The notes: generated by a model not told the origin, from the sequence alone. Positions 7,297-15,252 are shown, numbered from the stretch's first letter. The stretch is 15,353 nt of DNA from Syntrophaceae bacterium UBA5619 (GCA_002424545.1 DIKL01000047.1:3283-18635), one strand, 5' to 3'. A program made the numbers and translations.

Positions 7297-8187
7297 GTGA
7301 AACGATTTCCGTTCCGGGCGGTGATCATCGTCGCCGCCCTCATCGCGGCGGTTTTTCTTTTCCTGGAAAGGGCGGTTCAGCGTCCGAATGATTCAACCGA
7401 CCGGGGAGTCCTCGAAAGGGAAACGCCGGCGCCCGATTTTGGGCCGGCGCGGCATGGGGCCGAGGACCCCGTCCGGTCGATCGTCGTAATCATCGACGAC
7501 ATCGGTTTCGACCTCCGGATCGTTCAGAAACTGGCCAGCATTCCGGCGCCCATTGCCTTCGCCGTTCTCCCGTACACCCCCCATGCCGGGGAAGCGGCCC
7601 GGCTTCTGCATGCGGCCGGAAAGGAGATTCTTCTCCATTTGCCCATGGAATCCCTCGGCCGGCCGGGAAAATCTCCCGGTGAGGGGGCGCTGACGACCGA
7701 CATGAACGCGGAAGAAATCCGAGACCGGGTGCGTGAGATTTTGGAGGCGGTGCCCTTCATTTCGGGAGTCAACAATCATATGGGCTCCCGCTTCATGGAG
7801 GACGAGGCGCGACTCGCCGTTGTCATGGAGGAGCTGCGGGCAAAAGACCTTTTTTTTGTCGACAGCATGACGACCGAAACTTCCCGGGGAAGGAAGACAT
7901 CCGAACGCGCGGGTGTTCGTTTTGCCGCAAGGGATGTCTTCATTGATCATGTCCCGGGCTATGGCGCCGCCCTGAAGAACCTGACCGGCGTCCTCCGGAA
8001 GGAACGAATGAACGATTTGCCGATCCTGATGATCGGCCACCCCCGCACGGAAACGGAGCGGGCGATCCGTGACGCCATGCCGGTCTGGCGGACGGAAGGC
8101 GTCCAGGTCATCCCCGTCTCAGCCTGCTTCGGGATCGCCCATGGGTCGGAAAGCGGGGTTCGTCCGCAACGGCGGACGGAACGATGA
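7297..8187 (+). CDS. Divergent polysaccharide deacetylase (YibQ/DUF610 family)
   Basis: A 296-residue protein with an N-terminal hydrophobic anchor or signal (about 8-24), a low-complexity linker, and a domain from residue 60 typical of the divergent polysaccharide deacetylase family (COG2861). Visible motifs are VVIIDDIG (63-70), HLPMES (114-119), NNHMGSRF (159-166) and FVDSMT (187-192); GHPRTET follows near 248. The fold is that of NodB deacetylases with altered metal ligands, and activity is unproven for most members. Pairing with an S41 protease is common, which suggests a peptidoglycan or septum role. GTG 7297 is the first usable start in frame and has only a weak AGG upstream. The gene begins 43 bp after the S41 gene, and its stop lies just upstream of the preferred TPR gene start at 8214. 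Confidence 0.9.
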   Translation: MKRFPFRAVIIVAALIAAVFLFLERAVQRPNDSTDRGVLERETPAPDFGPARHGAEDPVRSIVVIIDDIGFDLRIVQKLASIPAPIAFAVLPYTPHAGEAARLLHAAGKEILLHLPMESLGRPGKSPGEGALTTDMNAEEIRDRVREILEAVPFISGVNNHMGSRFMEDEARLAVVMEELRAKDLFFVDSMTTETSRGRKTSERAGVRFAARDVFIDHVPGYGAALKNLTGVLRKERMNDLPILMIGHPRTETERAIRDAMPVWRTEGVQVIPVSACFGIAHGSESGVRPQRRTER

Positions 8188-8213
8188 ATCCACCATCGAA
8201 AGGAACGCGACAG

Positions 8214-9926
8214 ATGATCCGGGTATTTCCCCGCAAGATCGGTTGGGGTGTTTTCGCAGCGCTGCTGCTGGCCGGATGCGCCGTCTTTCCCATGCGGAAA
8301 GATGTCGCATCGTTGCCGCCCCATGCGGCGTATTCGCCGTCCGCGGCTTATCATTACAGCCTCGGGATTCTCCACGCCCTCAATGAAAATCAAGACGAGG
8401 CCATCCGCGAAATGGAGGAGGCGTTTCGCATTGATCCCGACTCGCCCTACTTGGCCAGAGAACTGGCATCCTTCTACATGGAAAAGGGGGATACGGAGAA
8501 GGCCCTTGCGATCTGCCTGAAGACTTTGGAGAGGTATCCGGACGACGGCGACATCCGTCTGCTGCTCGGCGGCCTCTATCTGAGCCGGAAGGACTATGCC
8601 GGCGCGGCGGCGGAATACCGGCATGTCGTCGATCTGGAGCCGAAAAACGCCGCCGCCCGCTTTTACCTGGGAACCAGCCTCGCCGAAATGAAGCGGTTCG
8701 ACGAGGCGATCGCGGCGTTCCGGGAGCTCCTTGCGCTCGATCCCGAACACTTTATGGGGAACTATTACCTGGCCCGACTGCTGGCCGAGTTGAAACGATA
8801 CGATGAGGCGGAGACGGGATTCAAAAAAATCCTGGCGATTCGTCCCGAGTTCGAACCGGCGATGATCGAGCTGGCGATCCTCTATGAGAGGCAGAAGAAG
8901 ATCCCGCAGGCGGTCGAAGTCTATCGGAATTCCATCGATCTTTTCCCGACCAGGCTCCAGGCGCGGATCAAGCTGGGAGAACTGTACCTTCGGGAACAAC
9001 GCTACGACGAGGCGGAAGGTACATTTCGGGAGGTCCTGAAGTTGAACGGCAACAACCGGGAGGTGAGGATGACCCTCGCGCTCATCTACCTGGAACGTGG
9101 CAAGCCCGAACAGGCCGTCGAGATGCTGACCGCCCTGTCGCGGGAGTATCCGACCGAATACCGGATCATGTACCTACTCGGCACGACATATGAGGAGATC
9201 AAGGATGACGATAAGGCACTGGAGACCCTGCGGGGCATCCCGGCTTCGTCGGAACATTTCGGCAGCGCGCAGATCCGGATCGGGATGATCCTGAAAAAAA
9301 AGCAGCGGATGGACGAGGCGTTCGGTTCCCTTCGCGAGGCGATCGGAAGAAAAAAGGACATCCCGGGACTTTACGCCTACCTGGCCTCCCTCTATGAGGA
9401 CGAAAAAAAATTTTCCGCCGCGGAGGAGCTCCTTCGGGAAGGGTTGCGGCTGAACCCCGAGAGCGTCGATCTCTACTTCGGCCTGGGGGTTCTCTTCGAA
9501 AAAACGAACCGATTCGACGAAAGCATTCAAGCCATGAGGACGGTTCTGAAGTTCGAACCGGATCACGCCGAAGCGCTCAATTTCATCGGCTATATGTATG
9601 CGGATCGGGGGATCCGTCTGGAAGAAGCGGAGAGGATGATCCGGAAGGCGCTCGAATTGAAACCGGGTAACGGCTACATGATCGACTCACTGGGCTGGGT
9701 CTGCTATCGGCAAAACCGAATAGAGGAAGCGATTCGGCATCTGAAGGAGGCTTCGGAAATCCTTCCGGAAGACCCGGCGATCCTCGAACATCTTGGAGAC
9801 GTCTATGTCCGATCCGGCCGGCTCCGGGAGGCCGTCGAAGCCTATGAGAAGGCCCTCCGCTACAAACCCGAAAACGATCTCTTGAAGAAGAAACTCGACG
9901 ACCTTCAGCGGGTCAAAGCCCCCTGA
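8214..9926 (+). CDS. TPR-repeat lipoprotein
   Basis: A 570-residue protein made almost wholly of about 15 tetratricopeptide repeats, from around residue 45 to the end. Typical units are ARFYLGTSLAEMKRFDEAI and LEHLGDVYVRSGRLREAVEA. The N-terminus is a lipoprotein signal: basic MIRVFPRK, hydrophobic core, lipobox LLAGC with Cys22. TPR arrays form superhelical scaffolds for protein binding; lipidation puts this one on the periplasmic side of a membrane, probably the outer one. The ATG at 8214 is preferred (GAAAGGA nine bases before). The in-frame ATG 8184 overlaps the previous stop as ATGA and would only lengthen the leader by ten residues. Co-transcription with the deacetylase-like gene is likely. 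Partners are unknown; no export or glycosyltransferase genes adjoin it. Confidence 0.88.
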   Translation: MIRVFPRKIGWGVFAALLLAGCAVFPMRKDVASLPPHAAYSPSAAYHYSLGILHALNENQDEAIREMEEAFRIDPDSPYLARELASFYMEKGDTEKALAICLKTLERYPDDGDIRLLLGGLYLSRKDYAGAAAEYRHVVDLEPKNAAARFYLGTSLAEMKRFDEAIAAFRELLALDPEHFMGNYYLARLLAELKRYDEAETGFKKILAIRPEFEPAMIELAILYERQKKIPQAVEVYRNSIDLFPTRLQARIKLGELYLREQRYDEAEGTFREVLKLNGNNREVRMTLALIYLERGKPEQAVEMLTALSREYPTEYRIMYLLGTTYEEIKDDDKALETLRGIPASSEHFGSAQIRIGMILKKKQRMDEAFGSLREAIGRKKDIPGLYAYLASLYEDEKKFSAAEELLREGLRLNPESVDLYFGLGVLFEKTNRFDESIQAMRTVLKFEPDHAEALNFIGYMYADRGIRLEEAERMIRKALELKPGNGYMIDSLGWVCYRQNRIEEAIRHLKEASEILPEDPAILEHLGDVYVRSGRLREAVEAYEKALRYKPENDLLKKKLDDLQRVKAP

Positions 9927-9957
9927 TCCAAATTTCCGGCATGAGACAACACCCGCG

Positions 9958-10806
9958 ATGAATCCGATGGAAACTTTTTCGCGCTCTGGAAAAATGATAC
10001 AGGCGGCCCGCTGTTCGCGGCATCGCACCTTTCCGTTGTTCGGAATTGCGCTTCTCGGGCTTGTCGCCCTCGCCAGCTGCGCCGGGCAAGCGCCCATCAT
10101 CCCCCCTTCGTTCTACGAATCCCCCGAGGCCGCCCTTCGCGCGCTTGCGGCGACCTCCCCCGGCGAGCAGGCGGTTACGGCCACGGTCCGAATCGAGATC
10201 ATCCACAAAGACCAACACTATCCGCTGAAGGTTGCCGTGATGATGAAGAGACCGGCCCTTCTCCGCGTGGAATCCATTCCTCTGCTGGGTCCCCCTGATC
10301 TATTCCTTTCCGTCGCCGACGGCGAACTCCGCGTCTTTCTGCCCGGGACAAACGCCTTCTATCAGGGCCGCGCCACTCCACAAAACATTTCCCGTTTTTT
10401 CCCTGTTTCCATTCCGGCCGCCGACATCGTCTCGCTGCTGATGGGCGTTCCTCCCGACAGCGAAGAGCGGATGCGATTATACCGGGGAGTGCGCGAGGAA
10501 GGGCTTTATCGCGTCGACCATTACGAATCGGGAAGGAGGATTCGCTCGCTGTGGATCGAACCGGGGGATGGACGGCTCATCCGGTTCCGGAGATTCACGG
10601 AAGGGGGAACGATCCTGTACACGGCCGACTTCGGGGATCATGTCCGTTTCGGAAAGGGCTATCTGCCGCAGAAAGTGACGATCCAGGAAGGGGAAATGTC
10701 CATTCTGACGGTCCGGCAAGCGGATCTCCGACAGATCACCGCTGATTCGGAATCCTTCCCGCTTGCGGTCCCAACGGGCACGATCCCGATCTCCCTTGAT
10801 CCCTAA
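9958..10806 (+). CDS. Predicted lipoprotein, LolA/LolB-like (DUF4292-like)
   Basis: A 282-residue protein with a lipoprotein signal: a positively charged n-region, hydrophobic core at about 27-39 and lipobox LASC with Cys41. If translation begins at the in-frame ATG 9994 (MIQAAR) the leader is shorter and more usual; neither start has a strong ribosome site. The rest is beta-rich, with KVAVMMKRPALLRVES (about 82-97) and later strands around LWIEPGDGRLIRFRR. That layout resembles the LolA/LolB superfamily and DUF4292 proteins, half-barrels that bind lipid acyl chains. This is pattern recognition without a search, so it is not called lolB. It starts 31 bp after the TPR lipoprotein gene; this neighbour pair recurs in deltaproteobacteria. 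Its stop is 10 bp from the convergent ybgF stop. Confidence 0.75.
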   Translation: MNPMETFSRSGKMIQAARCSRHRTFPLFGIALLGLVALASCAGQAPIIPPSFYESPEAALRALAATSPGEQAVTATVRIEIIHKDQHYPLKVAVMMKRPALLRVESIPLLGPPDLFLSVADGELRVFLPGTNAFYQGRATPQNISRFFPVSIPAADIVSLLMGVPPDSEERMRLYRGVREEGLYRVDHYESGRRIRSLWIEPGDGRLIRFRRFTEGGTILYTADFGDHVRFGKGYLPQKVTIQEGEMSILTVRQADLRQITADSESFPLAVPTGTIPISLDP

Positions 10807-10816
10807 ATTATAAAAA

Positions 10817-11707
10817 TCACTTGATTTCGATGAGTTTCGCCCGGGCGATCCGGGCCTGGCTCGTATTCGGATAATCCTTGATCACCTGTTGGAGAAGGAG
10901 CCTGGCGCTGACGCTATCACCCAGGTTCATGAAGGAGAGGCCCTGTTTCAGAAGGGCGTAAGGAACCCTGTTCCCGTCCGGAAAGTTCTTGATGACCTTC
11001 TCGTACTCGACGATGGCTTTTTCATATTTCTTTTCAAAATAATAGCACTCGCCGACCCAGAACTGGGCGTTGTCGGAAAATTCAGTATCGGGGTATTGCT
11101 TGAGGAAGCTTTCAAAGGCCTCCCGTGACTTCTCGTATTTCGCCTCCTTGAAAAGTTCATACGCCGCCGTGTAGAGAGCCTCCTTACCCGTCTTACCTTT
11201 GACGGCCGCCTCTTTCGCCGGTAACTGTTTTCCGGCCCTTTCCGCCGGCGCGGGGGTTACTCCCTCATTTTTGCCGATCCCGAGAAAATTTTCAATGAAA
11301 TTGAGCCTGAACGTGATGCTTTCCAGCTTTTCCCGAAGCGCCTTCTCCTCTTCTTCCCGTTTTACCGTCCTGGTCGAAGCGGAAGCCGTCTCTTTCCGAA
11401 GACTCTCCGTCGTCCCACGGATCTGTTGGAGTTGCTCCCGGATTTCGGTGATTTCAGCCCGACCTTCCGCCTGACTCGCCCGCAACGGCCGGATGGCCTT
11501 TTCTTGGGTGTTTGCCACCTCGCCGCGAAGACCGGCAATCTCGTCTCGAAGCGGCGCCTGTCCCTGCTCGACGGAAAGGATTTTCTCGTTCGTCAACTGG
11601 ATCTGACGATTCAAATCGGCGCGAACGCGGCGCAGGTCATCCGTAGTGGCGCACCCCGCAACCGACAGGAACACGATGAAAAAAAGGACGGGCAGACACC
11701 TTCGCAA
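10817..11707 (-). CDS. ybgF: Tol-Pal system protein YbgF/CpoB
   Basis: A 296-residue predicted lipoprotein. The signal ends in lipobox SVAGC (Cys19). Residues about 22-145 are polar with heptad-like patterns (coiled coil), followed by a Lys/Ala-rich linker. The C-terminal part (about 175-296) is the YbgF TPR module, with AYELFKEAKYEKSREAF, AQFWVGECYYFEKKYEKAI and LLKQGLSFMNLGDSVSARL. In E. coli CpoB links the Tol complex with peptidoglycan synthesis by PBP1B during constriction; there it is periplasmic rather than lipidated. The start codon is TTG at 11707: GGAGG lies about eight bases upstream and the signal peptide begins there, with no in-frame ATG that would keep it. It is the last gene of the Tol cluster, 253 bp behind pal. 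Confidence 0.9.
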   Translation of the reverse strand: MRRCLPVLFFIVFLSVAGCATTDDLRRVRADLNRQIQLTNEKILSVEQGQAPLRDEIAGLRGEVANTQEKAIRPLRASQAEGRAEITEIREQLQQIRGTTESLRKETASASTRTVKREEEEKALREKLESITFRLNFIENFLGIGKNEGVTPAPAERAGKQLPAKEAAVKGKTGKEALYTAAYELFKEAKYEKSREAFESFLKQYPDTEFSDNAQFWVGECYYFEKKYEKAIVEYEKVIKNFPDGNRVPYALLKQGLSFMNLGDSVSARLLLQQVIKDYPNTSQARIARAKLIEIK

Positions 11708-11784
11708 GACTGTTTCCTCCGCAGTGTGTTTTACATCCGATCAAAGATAAAGGCGGTTACAACGTCGGAAGATCAAATACAAGA

Positions 11785-11822
11785 GTCCTGTGAGTTCCGC
11801 TTGAGGGAGAAACTCACAGGAC
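11785..11822 (-). terminator. 12-bp hairpin, possible terminator or attenuator
   Basis: GTCCTGTGAGTT (11785-11796) and AACTCACAGGAC (11811-11822) are perfectly complementary and enclose a 14-nt loop. On the minus strand the stem is followed by TCTTGTATTT, moderately T-rich, so partial termination between pal and ybgF is possible. The other strand shows no T-run. It could also protect the 3' end of the tolB-pal message or bind a protein. Confidence 0.4.
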
Positions 11823-11927
11823 CGTACCTCTCGTCGGGATGACCGGATCGCCTGATCGGCAACACCACCCCACGCTGGATCTCTCCGGCCTCACCTGCCG
11901 TGTTGAACCATCGGCGCATATCGGATG

Positions 11928-11948
11928 GGGGTCGTTTTCAGCAACCCC
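11928..11948 (-). other. Hairpin just after pal
   Basis: On the minus strand GGGGTTG, a 7-nt loop CTGAAAA, and CGACCCC form a 7-bp stem with one G-U pair, beginning about 12 bases after the pal stop codon. No T-run follows, so it is more likely an RNA-stability or processing element than a terminator. Confidence 0.4.
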
Positions 11949-11960
11949 GCCTGAATGACG

Positions 11961-12617
11961 TTACTTTACCGGTGGAAAAATGACGAAATGGGCCCTTCTG
12001 TTTTTCGCCCAGGCCGCTTCGTCATGCCCCTTATCCAGAGGCATCTCCTTGCCGTAACTGATGGTCTTGATTCTTTCTTTCTCAATCCCCAGATTGACAA
12101 GATACTTCGCGGCTTCCATCGCCCGCTTCTCGCCGAGCGCCAGGTTGTATTCGGCCGTCCCCCGTTCGTCGCAGTGCCCCTCAACCACAAGCTTGTAATC
12201 CCTGTATTTCAGATACGCGGGAGCGCCCTTTTTCAAAACATCCTGTGCATCGGGTCGGAGGTTGTATTTGTCGTAATCGAAGTGGATATCGGCAATCTTC
12301 AGTTCCGCCAGGATGGCCGCCGCCTTGGCCGCCGCCTCCTTCTTTGCCTTCTCGGCCGCTTCCCTGGCCGCTTTTTCGGCCGCTTCTCTCTCCGCCTGCT
12401 CCCGGAGGGCCTTTTCACGCAGGGCCTTTTCCCGTGCCGCCGCTTCGTCCGCCGCCGAAATCCCCGTTGTTGCCCCCGAAGCAACCCCTTTCTGCTCCTG
12501 AGAGATCCCGGCCCCTTCCTTCAGCGCCGCCTTCTTGGCGCAACCGGTCAGGAATGCAACTGAGACACATAAAACGAAGGCGATCAGCCCAACCCACACC
12601 CAATTCCTTCTCATCAT
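11961..12617 (-). CDS. pal: Peptidoglycan-associated lipoprotein Pal
   Basis: A 218-residue outer-membrane lipoprotein. Signal with lipobox FLTGC (Cys26); a linker; a long Ala/Glu/Lys/Arg-rich helical stretch (about 56-105, for example EKALREKALREQAEREAAEK); then an OmpA-like peptidoglycan-binding domain (about 106-218). That domain shows IHFDYDKYNLRPDA and the hallmark HCDERGTAEYNLALGEKRA (148-166). Pal anchors the outer membrane to peptidoglycan and binds TolB. The charged helical spacer is much longer than in E. coli Pal (whole precursor 173 residues). Two ATG codons in a row begin the gene (12617 and 12614); AAGGAGAG lies four or seven bases before them, so the second may be used. pal follows tolB after 108 bp. 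Confidence 0.95.
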   Translation of the reverse strand: MMRRNWVWVGLIAFVLCVSVAFLTGCAKKAALKEGAGISQEQKGVASGATTGISAADEAAAREKALREKALREQAEREAAEKAAREAAEKAKKEAAAKAAAILAELKIADIHFDYDKYNLRPDAQDVLKKGAPAYLKYRDYKLVVEGHCDERGTAEYNLALGEKRAMEAAKYLVNLGIEKERIKTISYGKEMPLDKGHDEAAWAKNRRAHFVIFPPVK

Positions 12618-12725
12618 GACTCTCCTTTCTTGAATTGTCCATTTTCAATGTTCAATAATTTCCTCACAGCGCTTTTAAGCACTACCGGCGAAAAAAATCA
12701 ACCAAAAAATGGGGAAATTTTAAAA
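12618..12725 (-). promoter_or_regulatory. AT-rich tolB-pal spacer, possible pal promoter
   Basis: The 108-bp gap has T-runs on the minus strand, then TTGATT (12701-12696), a 17-bp spacer and TTAAAA (12678-12673), a weak -35/-10 pair. The TTAAAA lies within the near-palindrome AGTGCT-TAAA-AGCGCT. Downstream is the strong ribosome site of pal. Separate expression of pal is therefore possible; the match is weak. Confidence 0.3.
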
Positions 12726-14042
12726 TCACCGCAGTCGAGGAGACCAGAAAGGGCTCTCGCAGGCCCCGTTTGCCTCATACAGTACCCTCACATTCTGTCC
12801 GCCCGAATTCATAATTCCAATCCGGCTCCGATTGCCGCCCCGGACGCTGAATGCCAAATACCGCCCGTCCGGCGACCACGAGGGGGATTCATGATCGCCT
12901 CCCTCAAAGGTCAACTGCTGTGGATCTCCGCCCTCGGCATCGATGGTGAAAATCTGAAACCGGCCGTTCACGGACCCCTCATAGGCGATGATTTTCCCCT
13001 TCGGAGACCAGGCGGGAGAGGTGTTGTAATTGCCCTGGTAAGTCAACCGTCTCACATTGCCGCCGTCCGCATCCATAATGTAGATCTGAGGAGAACCGCC
13101 GCGGTTGGAAACGAAGGCAATCCTCTTTTCATCCGGGGAGCGCACGGGAGAAACATCGATGGCAAAATCCCGGGTCAGGCGTTGGAGCAGAAGGCTGCCG
13201 ACATTCATGTCGTAGATCTCCTGATTCCCGTCTCGACTGAGGGTCACGAGCAGCCTGGCGCCGTCCCGGGACCAGGAACCGGGAACGTTCAATCCCGGAT
13301 AAAAGGAGAGCTTCCGCGTCGAACCGTTTCCCAGATCCCGGAGATAGATATCCGGATTGCCGTCCCTGTAAGAGGTGAAGGCCAGAAACCGGTTGTCGGG
13401 AGACCAGCGAGGCGCAATGGTCAGCGATTTGTAGTCCGTGATCCGGCGAAGGTCCGAACCGTCGAAGTTGATCGTATAGATATCCTTCGACTCGTTGCTC
13501 TTTTGGACAAAGGCGATTCGCGTGTCGAACACGCCCACCTCGCCGGTCAAGGCCAGAAGAATCTCGTTGACGAACTGCATGACCATTCGATTGCGGTCCT
13601 CGGGCCTTCCGGTATATCTTTTTCCGACAACCAGTTCTCCCCGCACCACGTCAAAGAGGCGAATCTCGGCCACCAGTTCGCGCCCGTCCGTCTGAAATCC
13701 TCCCTTGACCAGATACTCGGCGCCGATCACCGTCCAGTCTTCAAAACGGATCGTCTCCGTCGTGATCCCGGCCTTTTTCGGATCCTCCAGAAAGGCTCTC
13801 CGGTCCAGCACGTTGAAGTAGCCCGTAATCGTCAGGTCGCGGGAAAGGGTGTCGGAAAACCAGACCGACAGCCCACCCGTGTCCGCAACGGACCGCAGGG
13901 GCTTGAAATCGGCAACCGCGATGGGGAACTTCTGAAAGGTGGGGGAATCGATGTCGATGTAAACCTTCCCGTAAACCCGACCCGAAGCACACAAAAAAAA
14001 GAGGAACAGGAACAAAATCAACGGTCGACGCAGATAACACAT
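12726..14042 (-). CDS. tolB: Tol-Pal system periplasmic protein TolB
   Basis: A 438-residue protein, the usual length for TolB. Signal peptide at 1-25 (hydrophobic LILFLFLFFL), then the N-terminal alpha/beta domain (about 27-160, including KFPIAVADFKPL and YLVKGGF). A TolB beta-propeller runs from about 170 to the end, with repeated units such as APRWSPDNRFLAFTSYRDGNPDIYLRD, here shown only by its features: WSPDG-type turns recur at least five times (SPDNR, SRDGA, SPDEK, SPKGK, SPDGR). TolB cycles between Pal and the TolA/inner-membrane complex. AAGGA lies about nine bases before ATG 14042. The gene begins 27 bp after the tolA-like gene, in the same operon. The C-terminus ends soon after a last WSP turn, as is normal. 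Confidence 0.95.
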   Translation of the reverse strand: MCYLRRPLILFLFLFFLCASGRVYGKVYIDIDSPTFQKFPIAVADFKPLRSVADTGGLSVWFSDTLSRDLTITGYFNVLDRRAFLEDPKKAGITTETIRFEDWTVIGAEYLVKGGFQTDGRELVAEIRLFDVVRGELVVGKRYTGRPEDRNRMVMQFVNEILLALTGEVGVFDTRIAFVQKSNESKDIYTINFDGSDLRRITDYKSLTIAPRWSPDNRFLAFTSYRDGNPDIYLRDLGNGSTRKLSFYPGLNVPGSWSRDGARLLVTLSRDGNQEIYDMNVGSLLLQRLTRDFAIDVSPVRSPDEKRIAFVSNRGGSPQIYIMDADGGNVRRLTYQGNYNTSPAWSPKGKIIAYEGSVNGRFQIFTIDAEGGDPQQLTFEGGDHESPSWSPDGRYLAFSVRGGNRSRIGIMNSGGQNVRVLYEANGACESPFWSPRLR

Positions 14043-14069
14043 TCAGATTATCCTTTCAAAACAGTCCGT

Positions 14070-14822
14070 TCAGGACCTCAATTCAGACGAGTGAAACCGG
14101 ATCCCAATATCGAGACTTCCTCCGCCGATCCATGCCGGCAGCGGTGGAAACGGGCTCGCCTTTTGAATCGCCTTCAGGGCGGAATCATCAAAATAGCGAT
14201 TGCCGGACCGCTTTTCGAAATCGACCCCCGTAACCGCCCCACTGCGGAGGATCGTAACATCAATCACCGTTTCCAACTGTTCCCCCAGCAGAATTCCCTG
14301 GGGCAGCGCCCATTTTCCTTTGATTCTGGACCAAATCGTCGCGTAGTAGGCCCGCATCTTGTCGTTCATATCGGCGCCCCCCGATGACGCGGGAGCGGAA
14401 GGTCCTTCCTTCATTTCCGGGGAGGCTTGCGCCGCCGTTTTGGGAACCGCGGTGCCCGCCGCGGCACGCTTCCGGATCTCCTCCATTGTCTTTTCCAGGT
14501 TCTGGTCCGGCTTCTTTCGACTCTCCAAGCTGCGGATGGGGACGATCGGCTCCGGGTCCAGGCGTTTCTTCAGGACCGTATCGGAACGAACGGCTTCCAT
14601 GAGCTCCTTCGCCTCGGCCGTCACGCTCCTGCGCTCCACCATGCTCCCGGAAAAGTTGACCAGAGAGACGGTGTAGACCGGCCCGAAAGTCAGTTTCGGT
14701 GAAGGAAAGGAGGGGGTAAAAAAGAGGAGGAGAAGAATCACGGCGTGGAACAGCAGGGAAACGAGGATCATGCCGTTCAGACGACCTCTCCCGTCTCTCT
14801 CCCTTTCAATCCGTTCCAACAT
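14070..14822 (-). CDS. tolA: Short TolA-like protein with TonB-type C-terminal domain
   Basis: A 250-residue protein: basic cytoplasmic N-terminus, one membrane segment (about 17-36, MILVSLLFHAVILLLLFF), a periplasmic linker with a charged stretch (about 95-120) and a TonB/TolA-type C-terminal domain (about 155-250: YYATIWSRIKGKWALP, then DVTILRSGAVTGV and DDSALKAIQKASPFPPLP). TolA couples the TolQ-TolR proton motor to TolB and Pal across the periplasm. E. coli TolA has 421 residues with a long Ala/Lys/Glu-rich helix; here that domain is largely missing. The name rests on position between tolR and tolB; by domain alone it could be called a TonB family protein. ATG 14822 shares its A with the tolR stop (TGATG); GTG 14825 is an alternative start. 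Confidence 0.87.
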   Translation of the reverse strand: MLERIERERDGRGRLNGMILVSLLFHAVILLLLFFTPSFPSPKLTFGPVYTVSLVNFSGSMVERRSVTAEAKELMEAVRSDTVLKKRLDPEPIVPIRSLESRKKPDQNLEKTMEEIRKRAAAGTAVPKTAAQASPEMKEGPSAPASSGGADMNDKMRAYYATIWSRIKGKWALPQGILLGEQLETVIDVTILRSGAVTGVDFEKRSGNRYFDDSALKAIQKASPFPPLPAWIGGGSLDIGIRFHSSELRS

Positions 14823-15247
14823 CACCTGCGTTCCTCGGGCGGTTCGGTGATCATCCCCAATTTGTCCACGCCGGCTTTTCTGACCTCGGCCATCACCTCG
14901 ACTACGAATCCGTAAGGGACATTCCGATCCGCCCGCATATAAACCTCACGGTCAATCCGCGAATTGAAGATGAATCCCAGTTTTACGCCGAGTTCGCGAA
15001 GGGAAATACGACTCTTGTTGAGAAAGATCTCCTTGGCGCCGTTGATCGTCAGCACCAGCTTTTCTTCCGCGACATCCACGCTTTTCGCTTTGACGCGCGG
15101 CAGATCGACGTCGATCCCCATCTGCAGCATCGGCGCCGTCACCATGAAGATGATCAGCAAAACCAGCATCACATCCACAAGAGGGGTCACGTTGATCTCG
15201 GCCATCGGCCGGTTGTCGTTTTGGTTGCCGCGTCTGGTGTATTTCAT
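14822..15247 (-). CDS. tolR: TolR/ExbD family proton-channel subunit
   Basis: A 141-residue inner-membrane protein, normal for TolR. Cytoplasmic N-terminus, one membrane helix (about 23-42) and a periplasmic domain. The motif INVTPLVDVMLVLLIIFMV (19-37) includes the conserved Asp25, equivalent to the Asp needed for proton-driven motor function in TolR and ExbD. TolR works with TolQ to energise TolA. It lies 5 bp after the tolQ stop and overlaps the tolA-like gene, so translation is probably coupled. No good ribosome site precedes ATG 15247, which fits coupling. ExbD is the paralogous alternative; the neighbouring tolB and pal decide for TolR. Confidence 0.93.
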   Translation of the reverse strand: MKYTRRGNQNDNRPMAEINVTPLVDVMLVLLIIFMVTAPMLQMGIDVDLPRVKAKSVDVAEEKLVLTINGAKEIFLNKSRISLRELGVKLGFIFNSRIDREVYMRADRNVPYGFVVEVMAEVRKAGVDKLGMITEPPEERR

Positions 15248-15252
15248 GGCGT

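Larger units (their letters stand above)
11708..11960 (-). other. Structured intergenic spacer between pal and ybgF
   Basis: These 253 bp carry no credible gene. Two stem-loops are seen: one close behind the pal stop and a 12-bp perfect stem about 80 bp upstream of ybgF (both listed). The spacer is unusually long for this part of a Tol operon. Between the hairpins lies GC-rich sequence in which no known RNA family was recognised. No convincing promoter for ybgF was found. Confidence 0.5.

Noticed and set aside
7959..8999. 346-residue open frame on the minus strand
   Set aside because: It covers the end of the YibQ-type gene and the TPR gene in antisense; TPR coding sequence often yields long antisense frames.
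10839..10855. GCCCGG-GCGAT-CCGGGC stem near the end of ybgF, considered as terminator
   Set aside because: It lies inside the coding sequence, and the nearest T-rich stretch on the minus strand is about 20 bases beyond the stem.
12312..12440. Low-complexity repeats in the pal gene considered as a DNA repeat element
   Set aside because: The repeats follow from coding an Ala/Glu/Lys/Arg-rich helix in one open frame; there is no repeat outside the gene.
12630..14387. 585-residue open frame on the plus strand
   Set aside because: It lies antisense to tolB and part of the tolA-like gene, which are unmistakable. It has no recognisable domain and a low-complexity, Arg/Pro-rich composition, as expected for a shadow frame in GC-rich DNA.
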